NCBI RefSeq assembly: GCF_014529935.1
Contig: NZ_JACVFC010000003.1
Coordinates: 496,001-560,000, forward strand
From: Chitinophaga qingshengii
GTDB lineage: Bacteria > Bacteroidota > Bacteroidia > Chitinophagales > Chitinophagaceae
Direction of reading: 5' to 3'
Length of the DNA stretch: 64,000 nt
Shown here: one piece after another, positions 36,155-44,479 of the stretch
How positions within the stretch are numbered: the first letter of the stretch is position 1
How the letters are laid out: each line of letters starts with the position of its first letter
Made by a program: the position numbers and the translations under genes
Notes under the pieces: model-generated
What the model was told of the DNA's origin: nothing
What the model saw: only the letters and a program-made list of their open reading frames with translations
Databases searched by the model: none

Positions 36155-36805
36155 ATGTCGCTGATGAATGACCATGTTGTCCTGGCCATCGTAGAGGATC
36201 ATCCCATCGTTATCGAAGGTCTGAAAACACTGCTGAAGGAAGAACCGCAGATAACTATCGCGGGTAGCTTCACGCGGGGCAGCGATTTTATGGAATTTCT
36301 GCGGCATCATAAAGTAGACCTGGTATTGCTGGACATCATGCTGCCGGATACCAGCGGGATGGACCTCTGCCGGGATATTAAGAAACTGTCACCAGACACG
36401 GTGGTACTGGCGCTCAGTAATCATACCGAACGCAGTATCATCCTGCAGATCCTGCAGTACGGCGCCAGCGGCTACCTGGTGAAAAACGTATCCTCCACGG
36501 AGCTGCTCAATTGCCTGAAGGAAGCGTTGCGGGGTGAAATCACTTTCAGTCAGGAAGTAAAGGAAATTATTACCCGTCCGGCGCAACACGAATTTAAACA
36601 GGTACCCACCCTCACCAAACGGGAAAAGCAGATCCTGCAACTCGTGTCACAAGGCAAAACCACGCCCATGATGGCGCAGGAGCTGAATGTCAGTCCGCTC
36701 ACCATTGAAACGCATCGCCGTAATCTCCTGCAAAAATTTGATGTGAAAAATGTAGCGGAGCTGATGATGGCCGCCGTTCAGCACAAGATGATCACCGGTT
36801 ATTGA
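36155..36805 (+). CDS. NarL/FixJ-type response regulator (orphan)
   Basis: 216 aa from ATG at 36155 (MSLMNDHVVLAIVEDHPIVIEGL); ATG 36164 is also possible. Receiver domain residues 8-125: acidic pocket VEDH, phosphoacceptor Asp60 in DLVLLDIMLPDTSG, the Ser in LALSNH and the Lys in SGYLVKN. The C-terminal LuxR-type helix-turn-helix reads LTKREKQILQLVSQGKTTPMMAQELNVSPLTIETHRRNLLQKF. No histidine kinase gene is nearby, so its partner is encoded elsewhere. The nearest downstream gene is a secreted esterase 62 bases away on the same strand. Confidence 0.92.
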   Translation: MSLMNDHVVLAIVEDHPIVIEGLKTLLKEEPQITIAGSFTRGSDFMEFLRHHKVDLVLLDIMLPDTSGMDLCRDIKKLSPDTVVLALSNHTERSIILQILQYGASGYLVKNVSSTELLNCLKEALRGEITFSQEVKEIITRPAQHEFKQVPTLTKREKQILQLVSQGKTTPMMAQELNVSPLTIETHRRNLLQKFDVKNVAELMMAAVQHKMITGY

Positions 36806-36866
36806 GAGGTGCAGCTGTATGCATAACTGAATTTTTTTTCTACTTTGTATCAGCTGAATTAAATGT

Positions 36867-39071
36867 ATGACAATATTCTCAACTTTATCCAGGTACGCCC
36901 GGTGTATAGGCTTATTCCTGGTATTATGTATTCCTGCTGCCGTTTGGGCGCAACGTTATGTTTCACTGGAAGGAGCGCCCCTGACCCATGGCAATCCGGT
37001 CGAAAAAGACAACCTGGTCCATCTTGTCAGGCAACCGCTGTTGCAACTATTCCTGTCTGATCATCAGCCGGCCAAAGGCACGGTGTTATTGTTCCCCGGC
37101 GGTGGTTACGAAGTGCTGGACGTAAAAAGGGAAGGAGCCAACACGGCTGCTTTCCTGAATAAACTAGGCTACGATGTAGCGATGCTGGAGTACCGTATCG
37201 CGGCGGGGAGCGATACCCGCGAACTGGCGTTGTCAGATGCCTTGACGGCCTACCGGCTGTTGCAGGACAAAGCCGGTAAACTGGGCCTGCTGAGCAAAAC
37301 GCTGAGTATCATGGGATATTCTGCCGGTGGCCATCTGGCGGCAAGGACCCTGCAAAGGCTGCCACCTGCTCAACAGCCGGCCAACCTGATGCTGATATAT
37401 CCCGCCTATTTGCAGGAAACCCTGCAAGGCTCCGTATATCCGGCGGTGTTACCCCCGCCGGTAGTGAAATCCAGGCTCTTTACCGTTATCGCCGCAGACG
37501 ACCAGCGGGAGTGGGTGAATAGCTGTATCCAATACGGCAAGGTTTGGAAAGGATATGACGGTAAAGGCAGTTACCATGTATTGCCTGACGGAGGTCACGG
37601 TTTTGGTATGGATAAAAACCTGCCTGGTGCGGCGGCGAAATGGCCGGCCCTGTTGCAGTCCTTCCTGGAAAAGCCAGACCCGGCGCCTGCTGCTGTTAAC
37701 TCCGCCGCGGTACCCACCGCCTGGGGCAACGGCAAACGCCATGCACAGAAACTACTCGAAGTGGCGGCACGACAGTACGACCTGATCATGATCGGCAATT
37801 CGATCACCCATAACCTGGAAAAACCAGACTATCAGGCGGTATGGAATCAGTTCTTCGCGCCCCGCAAGGCGCTGAACCTGGGCTTTAGCGGTTACCGCAC
37901 TGAGAATATTCTCTGGAACCTGGAAAACGGAGAACTGAAAGGGCAATCTCCGAAGGTGGTCACGCTGGAAATAGGGACCAACAATATCGATGAAAAAAAT
38001 TACCCCGTACGCCATACTGCCGGTCAACTCGCAGGTGGTATCAAAGCTATCGTGCAGTTATTACGGCAGAAATTACCAAACACCAAAATTATCCTCCTGC
38101 GCTGTTTTCCCGGCAGCTACGACGGACCCAATCCAACCTCGCACCGCATGATACTGGACAGGGCTTCTGACATGGTAGCCAAACTGGCAGACAACCAGCA
38201 TGTGTTTTTCTGTGATGTAAATCATGTATTTCTGAACCTGGATGGAACTATCCGTCATGAGCAAATGCCGGATTGGCTGCATCCGAGTCCCGCCGGGGCG
38301 CTGGACTGGGCCAAAGCTATGGAACCGCTGCTGTCGCAGCTGATGGGAGATGCCAGCAGGGACACGGCTTTACCGGCGAATACAGCTGTTGTGCCGGTAC
38401 CCAAACTGGAAAATGACAGCTACGATTGGTGGGCCCGGCACGCAGAGGTGCTGCGGATAAAGGATTCCATCAATCCGGAAATCGTGATGGTCGGCAATTC
38501 CATCACCCACTTCTGGGGTGGATACCCGCTGTTACGGGGTACAGACGGGCAACTCCGTAAAGCCAATGGTCCGGACGCCTGGGCTGCTTTGTATGGCGGG
38601 CACCGGGTACTCAACCTGGGATTTGGCTGGGACCGTACCCAAAACGTGTTGTGGCGGCTGGACCATGGTGAGCTGGATGGATTGCACCCGCAGACGGTCG
38701 TACTGGAAATAGGGACCAATAATACCAGTCAGACGACTAACGCCCGCGCTAATACGCCGGCGGAAATTGTGGAAGGTATCGCTGCGATCTGTGGCCGTAT
38801 CCGCTCCAAGGCGCCACAGGCCAAAATACTGCTCATGGCGCTCTTTCCACGGGAACAACAACCGGATCACGCCCGCAGGGCTGTTATCCGGGAAACCAAC
38901 CGGCTGCTCACTGCTTTCGCTACAAAAGAACATATCCGTTTGCTGGACATCGGTCCCCAGCTGACAACACCGGAAGGAGTCCTGCTGAAAGAAATTATGT
39001 ATGATTTCGTGCATCCAACAGAGAAGGGGTACCGCATCTGGGCAGAAGCATTAAAGCAGGAGGTGTTTTAA
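36867..39071 (+). CDS. Secreted triple hydrolase: alpha/beta-hydrolase plus two SGNH (GDSL) esterase domains
   Basis: 734 aa with a signal peptide (1-28, ending AAVWAQ). Domain 1 (about 40-270) is a BD-FAE-like alpha/beta hydrolase: LLFPGGGYEVLD, nucleophile Ser152 in MGYSAGGH and GGHGFG. Domain 2 (about 295-490) is an SGNH esterase of the PAF-acetylhydrolase type: MIGNSITH (Ser312), TLEIGTNN and PDWLHPS (Asp469, His472). Domain 3 (about 515-734) repeats it: MVGNSITH (Ser545), VLEIGTNN and YDFVHPT (Asp713, His716). All three active sites look intact. Likely deacetylates plant or microbial polysaccharides outside the cytoplasm. The two SGNH copies are clearly duplicated but diverged. Confidence 0.9.
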   Translation: MTIFSTLSRYARCIGLFLVLCIPAAVWAQRYVSLEGAPLTHGNPVEKDNLVHLVRQPLLQLFLSDHQPAKGTVLLFPGGGYEVLDVKREGANTAAFLNKLGYDVAMLEYRIAAGSDTRELALSDALTAYRLLQDKAGKLGLLSKTLSIMGYSAGGHLAARTLQRLPPAQQPANLMLIYPAYLQETLQGSVYPAVLPPPVVKSRLFTVIAADDQREWVNSCIQYGKVWKGYDGKGSYHVLPDGGHGFGMDKNLPGAAAKWPALLQSFLEKPDPAPAAVNSAAVPTAWGNGKRHAQKLLEVAARQYDLIMIGNSITHNLEKPDYQAVWNQFFAPRKALNLGFSGYRTENILWNLENGELKGQSPKVVTLEIGTNNIDEKNYPVRHTAGQLAGGIKAIVQLLRQKLPNTKIILLRCFPGSYDGPNPTSHRMILDRASDMVAKLADNQHVFFCDVNHVFLNLDGTIRHEQMPDWLHPSPAGALDWAKAMEPLLSQLMGDASRDTALPANTAVVPVPKLENDSYDWWARHAEVLRIKDSINPEIVMVGNSITHFWGGYPLLRGTDGQLRKANGPDAWAALYGGHRVLNLGFGWDRTQNVLWRLDHGELDGLHPQTVVLEIGTNNTSQTTNARANTPAEIVEGIAAICGRIRSKAPQAKILLMALFPREQQPDHARRAVIRETNRLLTAFATKEHIRLLDIGPQLTTPEGVLLKEIMYDFVHPTEKGYRIWAEALKQEVF

Positions 39072-39143
39072 TGGCAGACACGACAACTTCGGGCACGTTA
39101 ATTGTTGCGGCATACAACCGCTAACATAATTAAGAAGTTGAAT

Positions 39144-39875
39144 ATGAAGAGAATAGTTGCTTTGCTGGTTGTCCTGTTGTTTGGTTGTACCGCCTTTGCC
39201 CAGTTCAGTGATTCTACCCACTACCTGGTCAAATACGCGTCTACCGGTTCCATTAATCGCACCAACGATGGTAACTCTTACCTGCTTAACAACAATTTCG
39301 GCTTCAAGGTCAGCAAGAAAAAAATCACGTTCAATGCCGGCGCCAGTTACGTATATGGCAAACAAAATGCATCGCTCACCAACAACGACGTGTCGGCGGC
39401 GGTGGATTTTAACCTGTATACGGACACGGCTCAGATTTATTACTGGGGGCTGGCCAATTACGATAAAAGTTATTCCCTGAAGATCAATAATCGCTTCCAG
39501 GGCGGCTTAGGGATCGGTTACGACCTGATTCGCCTTCCCAATGCGGTGCTGAATATTACAGACGGGTTGCTGTTTGAGAACAGCAACCTGTTTTTGCATG
39601 ATACGATACAGGATATCTACAGTACTGTACGTAACTCCTTCCGGGTGCAGTATAAATGGACCATTCACAACATCATAGTGCTGGAAGGCAACAACTATTT
39701 CCAGAACTCCCTCATGCATGGAGACGACTTTACGATCCGCTGTATCAATAGTATGTCTGTGAAACTGCGTAGCTGGCTTAGCCTCACGGCCGCTATGACT
39801 TACAATAAACTGAACCGTACCGACAGGGAAAACCTGCTTTTTAACTACGGGATCACCTTCGAAAAATACTTCTAG
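39144..39875 (+). CDS. DUF481 outer-membrane beta-barrel-like protein
   Basis: 243 aa from ATG at 39144; a reading from 39102 places 14 extra residues ahead of an evident signal peptide (MKRIVALLVVLLFGCTAFAQ). Mature part is alternating amphipathic strands, for example NFGFKVSKKKITFNAGASYVYGK, YYWGLANYDKSYSLKINNRFQGGLGIGYDL and SWLSLTAAMTYNKLN, ending in GITFEKYF with the aromatic C-terminus of outer-membrane proteins. This fits DUF481 (salt-induced outer-membrane protein YdiY-like). Transport or structural role unknown. Starts 72 bases after the triple esterase on the same strand. Confidence 0.78.
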   Translation: MKRIVALLVVLLFGCTAFAQFSDSTHYLVKYASTGSINRTNDGNSYLLNNNFGFKVSKKKITFNAGASYVYGKQNASLTNNDVSAAVDFNLYTDTAQIYYWGLANYDKSYSLKINNRFQGGLGIGYDLIRLPNAVLNITDGLLFENSNLFLHDTIQDIYSTVRNSFRVQYKWTIHNIIVLEGNNYFQNSLMHGDDFTIRCINSMSVKLRSWLSLTAAMTYNKLNRTDRENLLFNYGITFEKYF

Positions 39876-39964
39876 GTAAAATATTGGTACCCTTCAGCAA
39901 TTTGCTATCATCAATTGATGGGTGAGCGGGATATCTTGGTGTTTGTCAGTAAAACATTATCTGT

Positions 39965-42442
39965 ATGAAACGCCTTTTCTCCATGTTATGTTTCGGCCTA
40001 TGCGCTGTAACCCACCTGTATGCCTATACGAACCGTAAGGACACCCTAACTGTAAATTACCCCGCCATTGCAGGCGCTGCAGACCTGGATTATACCCGGC
40101 CGGTAACGCGCCCGGAAGAGGGGATGCCTATCGGCAACGGGCGCATGGGTACCCTGGTGTGGACAGTGCCTTCCTCGCTGAAGTTCCAGCTTAATCGTGT
40201 GGACGTATTTGGTAACAGCTCCGCTTCCAATAGTTTTTTTGAGCGCAATACGGATTACTGCGGAGGGACCGGTTTCGTGGAGGTAGACTTCGGACGGGAC
40301 GTGTTTTCCGCGCCGGCTTTTCACCAGCATTTATCCTGTTATGAGGGGATGGTGACTACCGCCGGCAGGAAGGTGGCTACCCGTGGACTGATATGGGAGC
40401 GGGAAGATGTGCTGGCATTGGAGATCAATGACCAACGGGAAACATCCTTACCTGTGACCACCACCTTACAAATGCTGCGTATGCCGGTCACCCGCAAGGG
40501 TAGCCACCAGGCGCTGTCTAAACTGCGGCAGGAAGGCGATTATATTATATTGACACAGGAATTCAGGGAAGATGATTATTACTGTAGTAGTGCACTGGTG
40601 GCGGCTGTAGGAGGCCGGGCGGTAGAAGCAGAACAAAATACCGCTACCTCCATCCGGTTGCGCACTTTGCCGGGAAGTCCTGCGTTTACCGTGTATGCCG
40701 CTACTGCTGCCAGTTTTAATCCTTCGGAAGATGTGGTAAAGGCGGCGGTATCCAAACTGGAAGCCGCCCGCCAAAAGGGGTTTACTGCCTTGCTGCAAGA
40801 CAATCGCGCCTGGTGGCAGCAGTTTTGGCAACGATCCTATATTAAGCTGCATAGCGCCGACAAACAGGCCGATTATGTATCACAACACTATGCCTGGTAC
40901 CTGTACATAATGGGCAGTAGCTCCCGTGGCCGGTTCCCGGTGAAATTTAACGGTATGTTATGGTCTACCAACGGCGACGACCGCAAGTGGGGGCATCTCT
41001 ATTGGGGCGCCAACCAGAGTTGTCTGTATAACGCGCTGTTCCAAACCAATCATCCCGATTTGCTGGACCCTATGTTCGATATGTACAGCCGGGCATATGA
41101 TTCCTACGCTACGGCAGCGCGGCAGCAGTGGGGGAGCCAGGGTATCTATATTCCGGAAACAACAGGATTCGATAATACGCCGGTACTGCCGGACAGCATC
41201 GCCGCCGAAATGCGGGACCTTTACCTGGTACGCAAGCCCTGGGAACAGAGGTCTTCCGCTTTTATGGAATACGCCTATACGAAAATGCCTTTCCTGAGCC
41301 GTTGGAACTGGAAAAAAGATGAGGGCTGGAAAGAGGGGCGCTGGCATACCGGCAGCAAGAGTAACAGCACTTTCGGGCATGTGAGCCATATATTTTCGCG
41401 GGGTGCTAAAATAGCCTATCAGTACTGGCTACGCTATGAGTATACACAGGACACGGCCTGGTTGCGGCAGCGCGCTTACCCGATGCTGAAAGGCGTCGCG
41501 GAATTTTACCGCAACTTCCCCAATGTGCGTAAGGAAAAAGATGGCCGGTATCATATTTATCATATCAATGACAACGAATCTATCTGGGACGGGCACAATA
41601 CGGTGGAGGAGATTTCCGCCATGCGAGGCATCTTTCCTGCCCTGCTGAAAGCCGCCCGGTTGCTGCATACCGATAGCGATATGGTGCCGGTATGGCAGGA
41701 GTTCCTGGATCATCTGTCACCGCTGCCGGAACAAACGGCCGGCGGACAAACCACCTGGACCCGTTCGCTGTTACCCGTGCTGCAAGGCAAACCTGACTGG
41801 CATCCGGACGGTAACACCATGCCGGTATGGTTCTTCGATCTGTGTACCCTGGAAAGTACGCCGGCAGTACAGCAGGTAGGTAACAATACCTACAACACCT
41901 ACTTTGATAAGGGTATCGACAGTACGGCGGGCGTATATGTGCTCTCCAAAATACCGGCTACCGGCGCATTGCTGGGGAAACCGGAAGCTATACAATACCT
42001 GGTGCCTAACCAGCTACGCCGTCGCCCCAACGAAGAAGTGCTGCGCAACCGTATGGACCTGAGCGAGGGATATCAAACTACCAATATTCAGCGATTGGGC
42101 AGGGCAGCAGAGGCTGTGCAACTGGCTTTGTGTCAGAGCGTACCCGCCGGTCCCGGAGAGGAGTCCGTGATTCATGTATTCGCTGCCTGGCCACGGTCCT
42201 GGGATGCGGAGTATACCTTGTTATGCCGTGGCGGTTTTTTGGTTACATCCGCTATGCTGCAGGGGAATATTCCTTTCGTAAAACTGGAGGCTACACAAGG
42301 AGGGCAGTGCCGGATACGTAATCCATGGAATGCACCGGTGGTGCTGTACCGTAACGGTAAAAAGACACAGGTATTAAAAGGCTCATTGCTGACGTTTGCC
42401 GCCACAAAAGGGGAGCAGGTTACCTTACAACGGCAACGGTAA
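39965..42442 (+). CDS. Secreted six-hairpin glycosidase-like protein (DUF5703 / GH95-like)
   Basis: 825 aa with a signal peptide (1-20). The N-terminal domain has DLDYTRPVTRPEEGMPIGNGRMGTLVW, the opening typical of DUF5703 and GH95-like enzymes. The central (alpha/alpha)6 barrel carries the catalytic-region candidates NGMLWSTNGDDRKWGHLYWGANQ and HINDNESIWDGHNTVEEISAMRG, which contain clustered Asp/Glu. The C-terminal beta region ends AATKGEQVTLQRQR. Probably hydrolyses a fucosylated or galactosylated glycan in the periplasm, but substrate is inference. TATCTTGG at 39932-39939 is a near match to the -7 consensus. Confidence 0.8.
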   Translation: MKRLFSMLCFGLCAVTHLYAYTNRKDTLTVNYPAIAGAADLDYTRPVTRPEEGMPIGNGRMGTLVWTVPSSLKFQLNRVDVFGNSSASNSFFERNTDYCGGTGFVEVDFGRDVFSAPAFHQHLSCYEGMVTTAGRKVATRGLIWEREDVLALEINDQRETSLPVTTTLQMLRMPVTRKGSHQALSKLRQEGDYIILTQEFREDDYYCSSALVAAVGGRAVEAEQNTATSIRLRTLPGSPAFTVYAATAASFNPSEDVVKAAVSKLEAARQKGFTALLQDNRAWWQQFWQRSYIKLHSADKQADYVSQHYAWYLYIMGSSSRGRFPVKFNGMLWSTNGDDRKWGHLYWGANQSCLYNALFQTNHPDLLDPMFDMYSRAYDSYATAARQQWGSQGIYIPETTGFDNTPVLPDSIAAEMRDLYLVRKPWEQRSSAFMEYAYTKMPFLSRWNWKKDEGWKEGRWHTGSKSNSTFGHVSHIFSRGAKIAYQYWLRYEYTQDTAWLRQRAYPMLKGVAEFYRNFPNVRKEKDGRYHIYHINDNESIWDGHNTVEEISAMRGIFPALLKAARLLHTDSDMVPVWQEFLDHLSPLPEQTAGGQTTWTRSLLPVLQGKPDWHPDGNTMPVWFFDLCTLESTPAVQQVGNNTYNTYFDKGIDSTAGVYVLSKIPATGALLGKPEAIQYLVPNQLRRRPNEEVLRNRMDLSEGYQTTNIQRLGRAAEAVQLALCQSVPAGPGEESVIHVFAAWPRSWDAEYTLLCRGGFLVTSAMLQGNIPFVKLEATQGGQCRIRNPWNAPVVLYRNGKKTQVLKGSLLTFAATKGEQVTLQRQR

Positions 42443-42450
42443 TACGAAGT

Positions 42451-42481
42451 AATAAAAAGCCGGAGCCACAGCGCTCCGGCT
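42451..42481 (-). terminator. Intrinsic terminator read on the minus strand
   Basis: AGCCGGAG at 42458-42465 pairs perfectly with CTCCGGCT at 42474-42481; on the minus strand the hairpin is followed by TTTTTATT. It is placed right after the stop codon of the minus-strand gene remnant at 42490, showing that a real transcription unit once ended here. Confidence 0.8.
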
Positions 42482-42489
42482 GATCCATC

Positions 42490-42711
42490 CTAAATAGATT
42501 TCAGGGCGCGTTTTACCGCTTCAGTGTAAGCCTGGTTAGAGTTACAGGTATAGATGAACATACCTCCTTTTTTCCCTTGTACGGGAATCCATTTGGCGGT
42601 GACAACGTCTTTACGCTGACTGGTACCACCTTCTGCGTAGGAGCCGAATACCATCCGGTTAGCCGTATTCTTATTGGAGTCTGCCAGATACCAACGTGAG
42701 GGATAAATGTG
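42490..42711 (-). pseudogene. 3' remnant of a lost minus-strand gene
   Basis: An in-frame stretch of 73 codons ends at a TAG at 42490-42492 and reads SRWYLADSNKNTANRMVFGS, then YAEGGTSQRKDVVTAKWIPV and KKGGMFIYTCNSNQAYTEAV. It looks like the conserved C-terminus of an extracellular enzyme, possibly GH18-like, but the family call is weak. It has no start codon or signal peptide at its 5' side, where it runs straight into the 3' end of another gene on the opposite strand. Its terminator (42451-42481) is still intact. Confidence 0.65.
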
Positions 42712-42875
42712 GGGATACGGACACTAATGCCGCCATCGCCGGACAGATTGCCGGCGCACTGTTGGGAAGAACGGGATTGCCGGTGTCTCTCCTGCAACAG
42801 TTGGAAGCCTTACTTGAATATCCCTGGCTTCAACAGGTAATCACCGATACCGGAAAGGTGCTGTTTGACAGGTGA
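42699..42875 (+). pseudogene. 3' remnant of an ADP-ribosylglycohydrolase gene
   Basis: In frame from about 42699 the plus strand encodes CGDTDTNAAIAGQIAGALLG and then RTGLPVSLLQQLEALLEYPW, ending in a TGA at 42873-42875. GDTDTNAAIAG is the C-terminal Mg-binding motif of ADP-ribosylglycohydrolases, where the aspartates bind the metal pair. Everything upstream of this motif is missing. The remnant abuts the minus-strand remnant at about 42700-42711, so both genes lost their 5' parts at one junction. Confidence 0.8.
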
Positions 42876-42933
42876 TGGGATCCTTTTTCCCATAAATCGC
42901 TTACCTTTAAACCGGCCATACGGAAGCTGGCCT

Positions 42934-42941
42934 TATCTTTG
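42934..42941 (+). promoter_or_regulatory. -7 promoter element of the YceI gene
   Basis: TATCTTTG, an exact TAnnTTTG match, lies 25 bases before the ATG at 42967, giving a predicted leader of roughly 20 bases. A clear -33 box at standard spacing was not seen. Confidence 0.55.
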
Positions 42942-42966
42942 CGCTAGAACCAACAAACTGTTACAC

Positions 42967-43503
42967 ATGAAAAAGATCCTTTATCCGATAGCGGCCCTGC
43001 TGATACTGATGACGGCTGCCTTTACCTTCATTACCACTCAAAACTGGAAAATCAACAAAGGGTACTCCATTAAATTCACCGGCAAATACGCAGATGGCAC
43101 TTTTGAAAGCATGAAAGGCACCATCTTGTTCGACGAAAAGGACCTCGCCACCGCCAAATTCGATGTACAGGTGGAGGTGGCCTCCATTAATACCGGCAAC
43201 GGGCTTAAAAACAGGCATGCACGCGGGGAAAAGTGGTTTGATGCGGATAAGTACCCTTACATTCATTTTGTGTCTTCAGAAGTGGTTAAAACGGCTAACG
43301 GCTACGATGCCAAAGGTACCCTCGATATGCATGGCATTAAAAAGCCGTTTACCATTCCTTTTACGTTTATCCATAATGGCGACAAGGGCAGCTTTCAGGG
43401 GACTTTTAAAGTCAACAGAGGTGACTTCGGCATTACCACACCCCGGGGCGATGAATCTGATTATACGGAGTTGACTGTCACCGTTCCTGTTTCCTCTAAA
43501 TAA
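42967..43503 (+). CDS. YceI-family periplasmic lipocalin-like protein
   Basis: 178 aa from ATG at 42967; the reading from 42865 crosses the promoter. A signal peptide or anchor (MKKILYPIAALLILMTAAFTF) precedes a YceI barrel: WKINKGYSIKFTGKYADGTFESMKGTILFDEKDL, then INTGNGLKNRHARGEKWFDADKYPYIHF and a C-terminal FKVNRGDFGITT. YceI proteins bind polyisoprenoids or amphiphiles in the periplasm. The next gene starts one base after its stop codon, so they form an operon. Confidence 0.92.
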   Translation: MKKILYPIAALLILMTAAFTFITTQNWKINKGYSIKFTGKYADGTFESMKGTILFDEKDLATAKFDVQVEVASINTGNGLKNRHARGEKWFDADKYPYIHFVSSEVVKTANGYDAKGTLDMHGIKKPFTIPFTFIHNGDKGSFQGTFKVNRGDFGITTPRGDESDYTELTVTVPVSSK

Positions 43504-43504
43504 T

Positions 43505-43912
43505 ATGCGTCCTGTTCTTTTTTGGACCGGCATAGCTACCGGCATTATCGCTGCCGCTTGTTCCGTAGGGTATGCCGCCTTTTACCAGTCGGCCTTCGGG
43601 GTTGATTTTTCACGCGTAGCACCGGTACCCGCTATTATCAGCGCCAATATGATAGGAGCGGTGCTGATCATGCTGGTTTGCTGGCTGCTGGAACGATGGA
43701 AAGGACGGGTGCCCCGCAGCTTCGGCATTAGCCTGGTAGTGTTATCATTACTAAGTGCCGGTATTCCTTTTATGACCAGTCTGCCGCTGAACGTACCTTC
43801 TCCGGAGCTTTTCCCTGGCCTGACCGCACCCATGCACCTGTTGCCGGCGCTGATCTGGCTGGCTTTACAGCCCTGGTGGAACGATGAAAACCGTACTGGT
43901 AGCGGTGGATAA
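43505..43912 (+). CDS. Small four-span membrane protein, function unknown
   Basis: 135 aa. Four hydrophobic segments are visible: FWTGIATGIIAAACSVGYAAF, ISANMIGAVLIMLVCWLL, FGISLVVLSLLSAGIPFM and APMHLLPALIWLAL. The layout resembles small DUF6069-like membrane proteins, but I do not assign the family. One base separates it from the YceI stop codon, so expression with YceI is nearly certain. A role in handling the lipid that YceI binds is possible but unproven. Confidence 0.75.
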   Translation: MRPVLFWTGIATGIIAAACSVGYAAFYQSAFGVDFSRVAPVPAIISANMIGAVLIMLVCWLLERWKGRVPRSFGISLVVLSLLSAGIPFMTSLPLNVPSPELFPGLTAPMHLLPALIWLALQPWWNDENRTGSGG

Positions 43913-43995
43913 CTTTTTGATCACGATGGGGTTTTATTGCTCCGGTATCCCTATCTTCGTGACTGAACTTTGTTTGTATACCGAAAGAATTTAGA

Positions 43996-44421
43996 ATGGA
44001 TTTGATTATTAATGCCAGGCAAGCTGGCAGAAAACATGCACTGATAGAGAAACAAAAGATTGTCATTGATGATTTGCCCGTTAACCCGTCACTCCGCGAT
44101 TTGCTGACAGCTGTTGTAAAACAACAGGTGACTGCCTATAACGACAAACCTTTAGAGAAAAATCTTTTGCCCTTTCTCTCCCAGGAACAAATTACCGACC
44201 AGGCCGGCACCGGAAAGGTGGGCTTCGGCAGTATTTACAATGAAAATAAAGCTGATCTGGCCAAAGCGCAGGAAACGGCATTACTGGCCTACGAAGATGG
44301 GCTGTTCGCCGTTTTCGCTGATGAAGAGGAGTTACAGGGCCTGGAAAGTACCTTTGTATTACAGCCGGAAACCGTGATCACCTTTATCCGGTTGACTTTC
44401 CTCGCTGGTAGTTATTGGTAA
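43996..44421 (+). CDS. Hypothetical protein upstream of DUF4132 gene (141 aa)
   Basis: 141 aa soluble protein, family not recognised. It is mixed alpha/beta with MDLIINARQAGRKHALIEKQ at the start, a central helical part (SLRDLLTAVVKQQVTAYND) and FLSQEQITDQAGTGKVGFGS, followed by an acidic segment AVFADEEELQGLESTFVLQP. No signal or membrane span. It starts 83 bases after the small membrane protein and ends 58 bases before the giant DUF4132 gene on the same strand. TATCTTCG at 43952-43959 is one base off the -7 consensus and may drive both genes. A partner role to DUF4132 is inference from position. Confidence 0.75.
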   Translation: MDLIINARQAGRKHALIEKQKIVIDDLPVNPSLRDLLTAVVKQQVTAYNDKPLEKNLLPFLSQEQITDQAGTGKVGFGSIYNENKADLAKAQETALLAYEDGLFAVFADEEELQGLESTFVLQPETVITFIRLTFLAGSYW

Positions 44422-44479
44422 AACACTTATGCTGACATTCATTTTTTAACCCGATTACCATACCTTAATTCGTTTGACC

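Noticed and set aside
42513..42797. 94-codon minus-strand open frame across the deletion scar
   Set aside because: It is in a different frame from the conserved enzyme remnant and crosses the junction; the remnant frame (42490-42711) shows the protein-like sequence.
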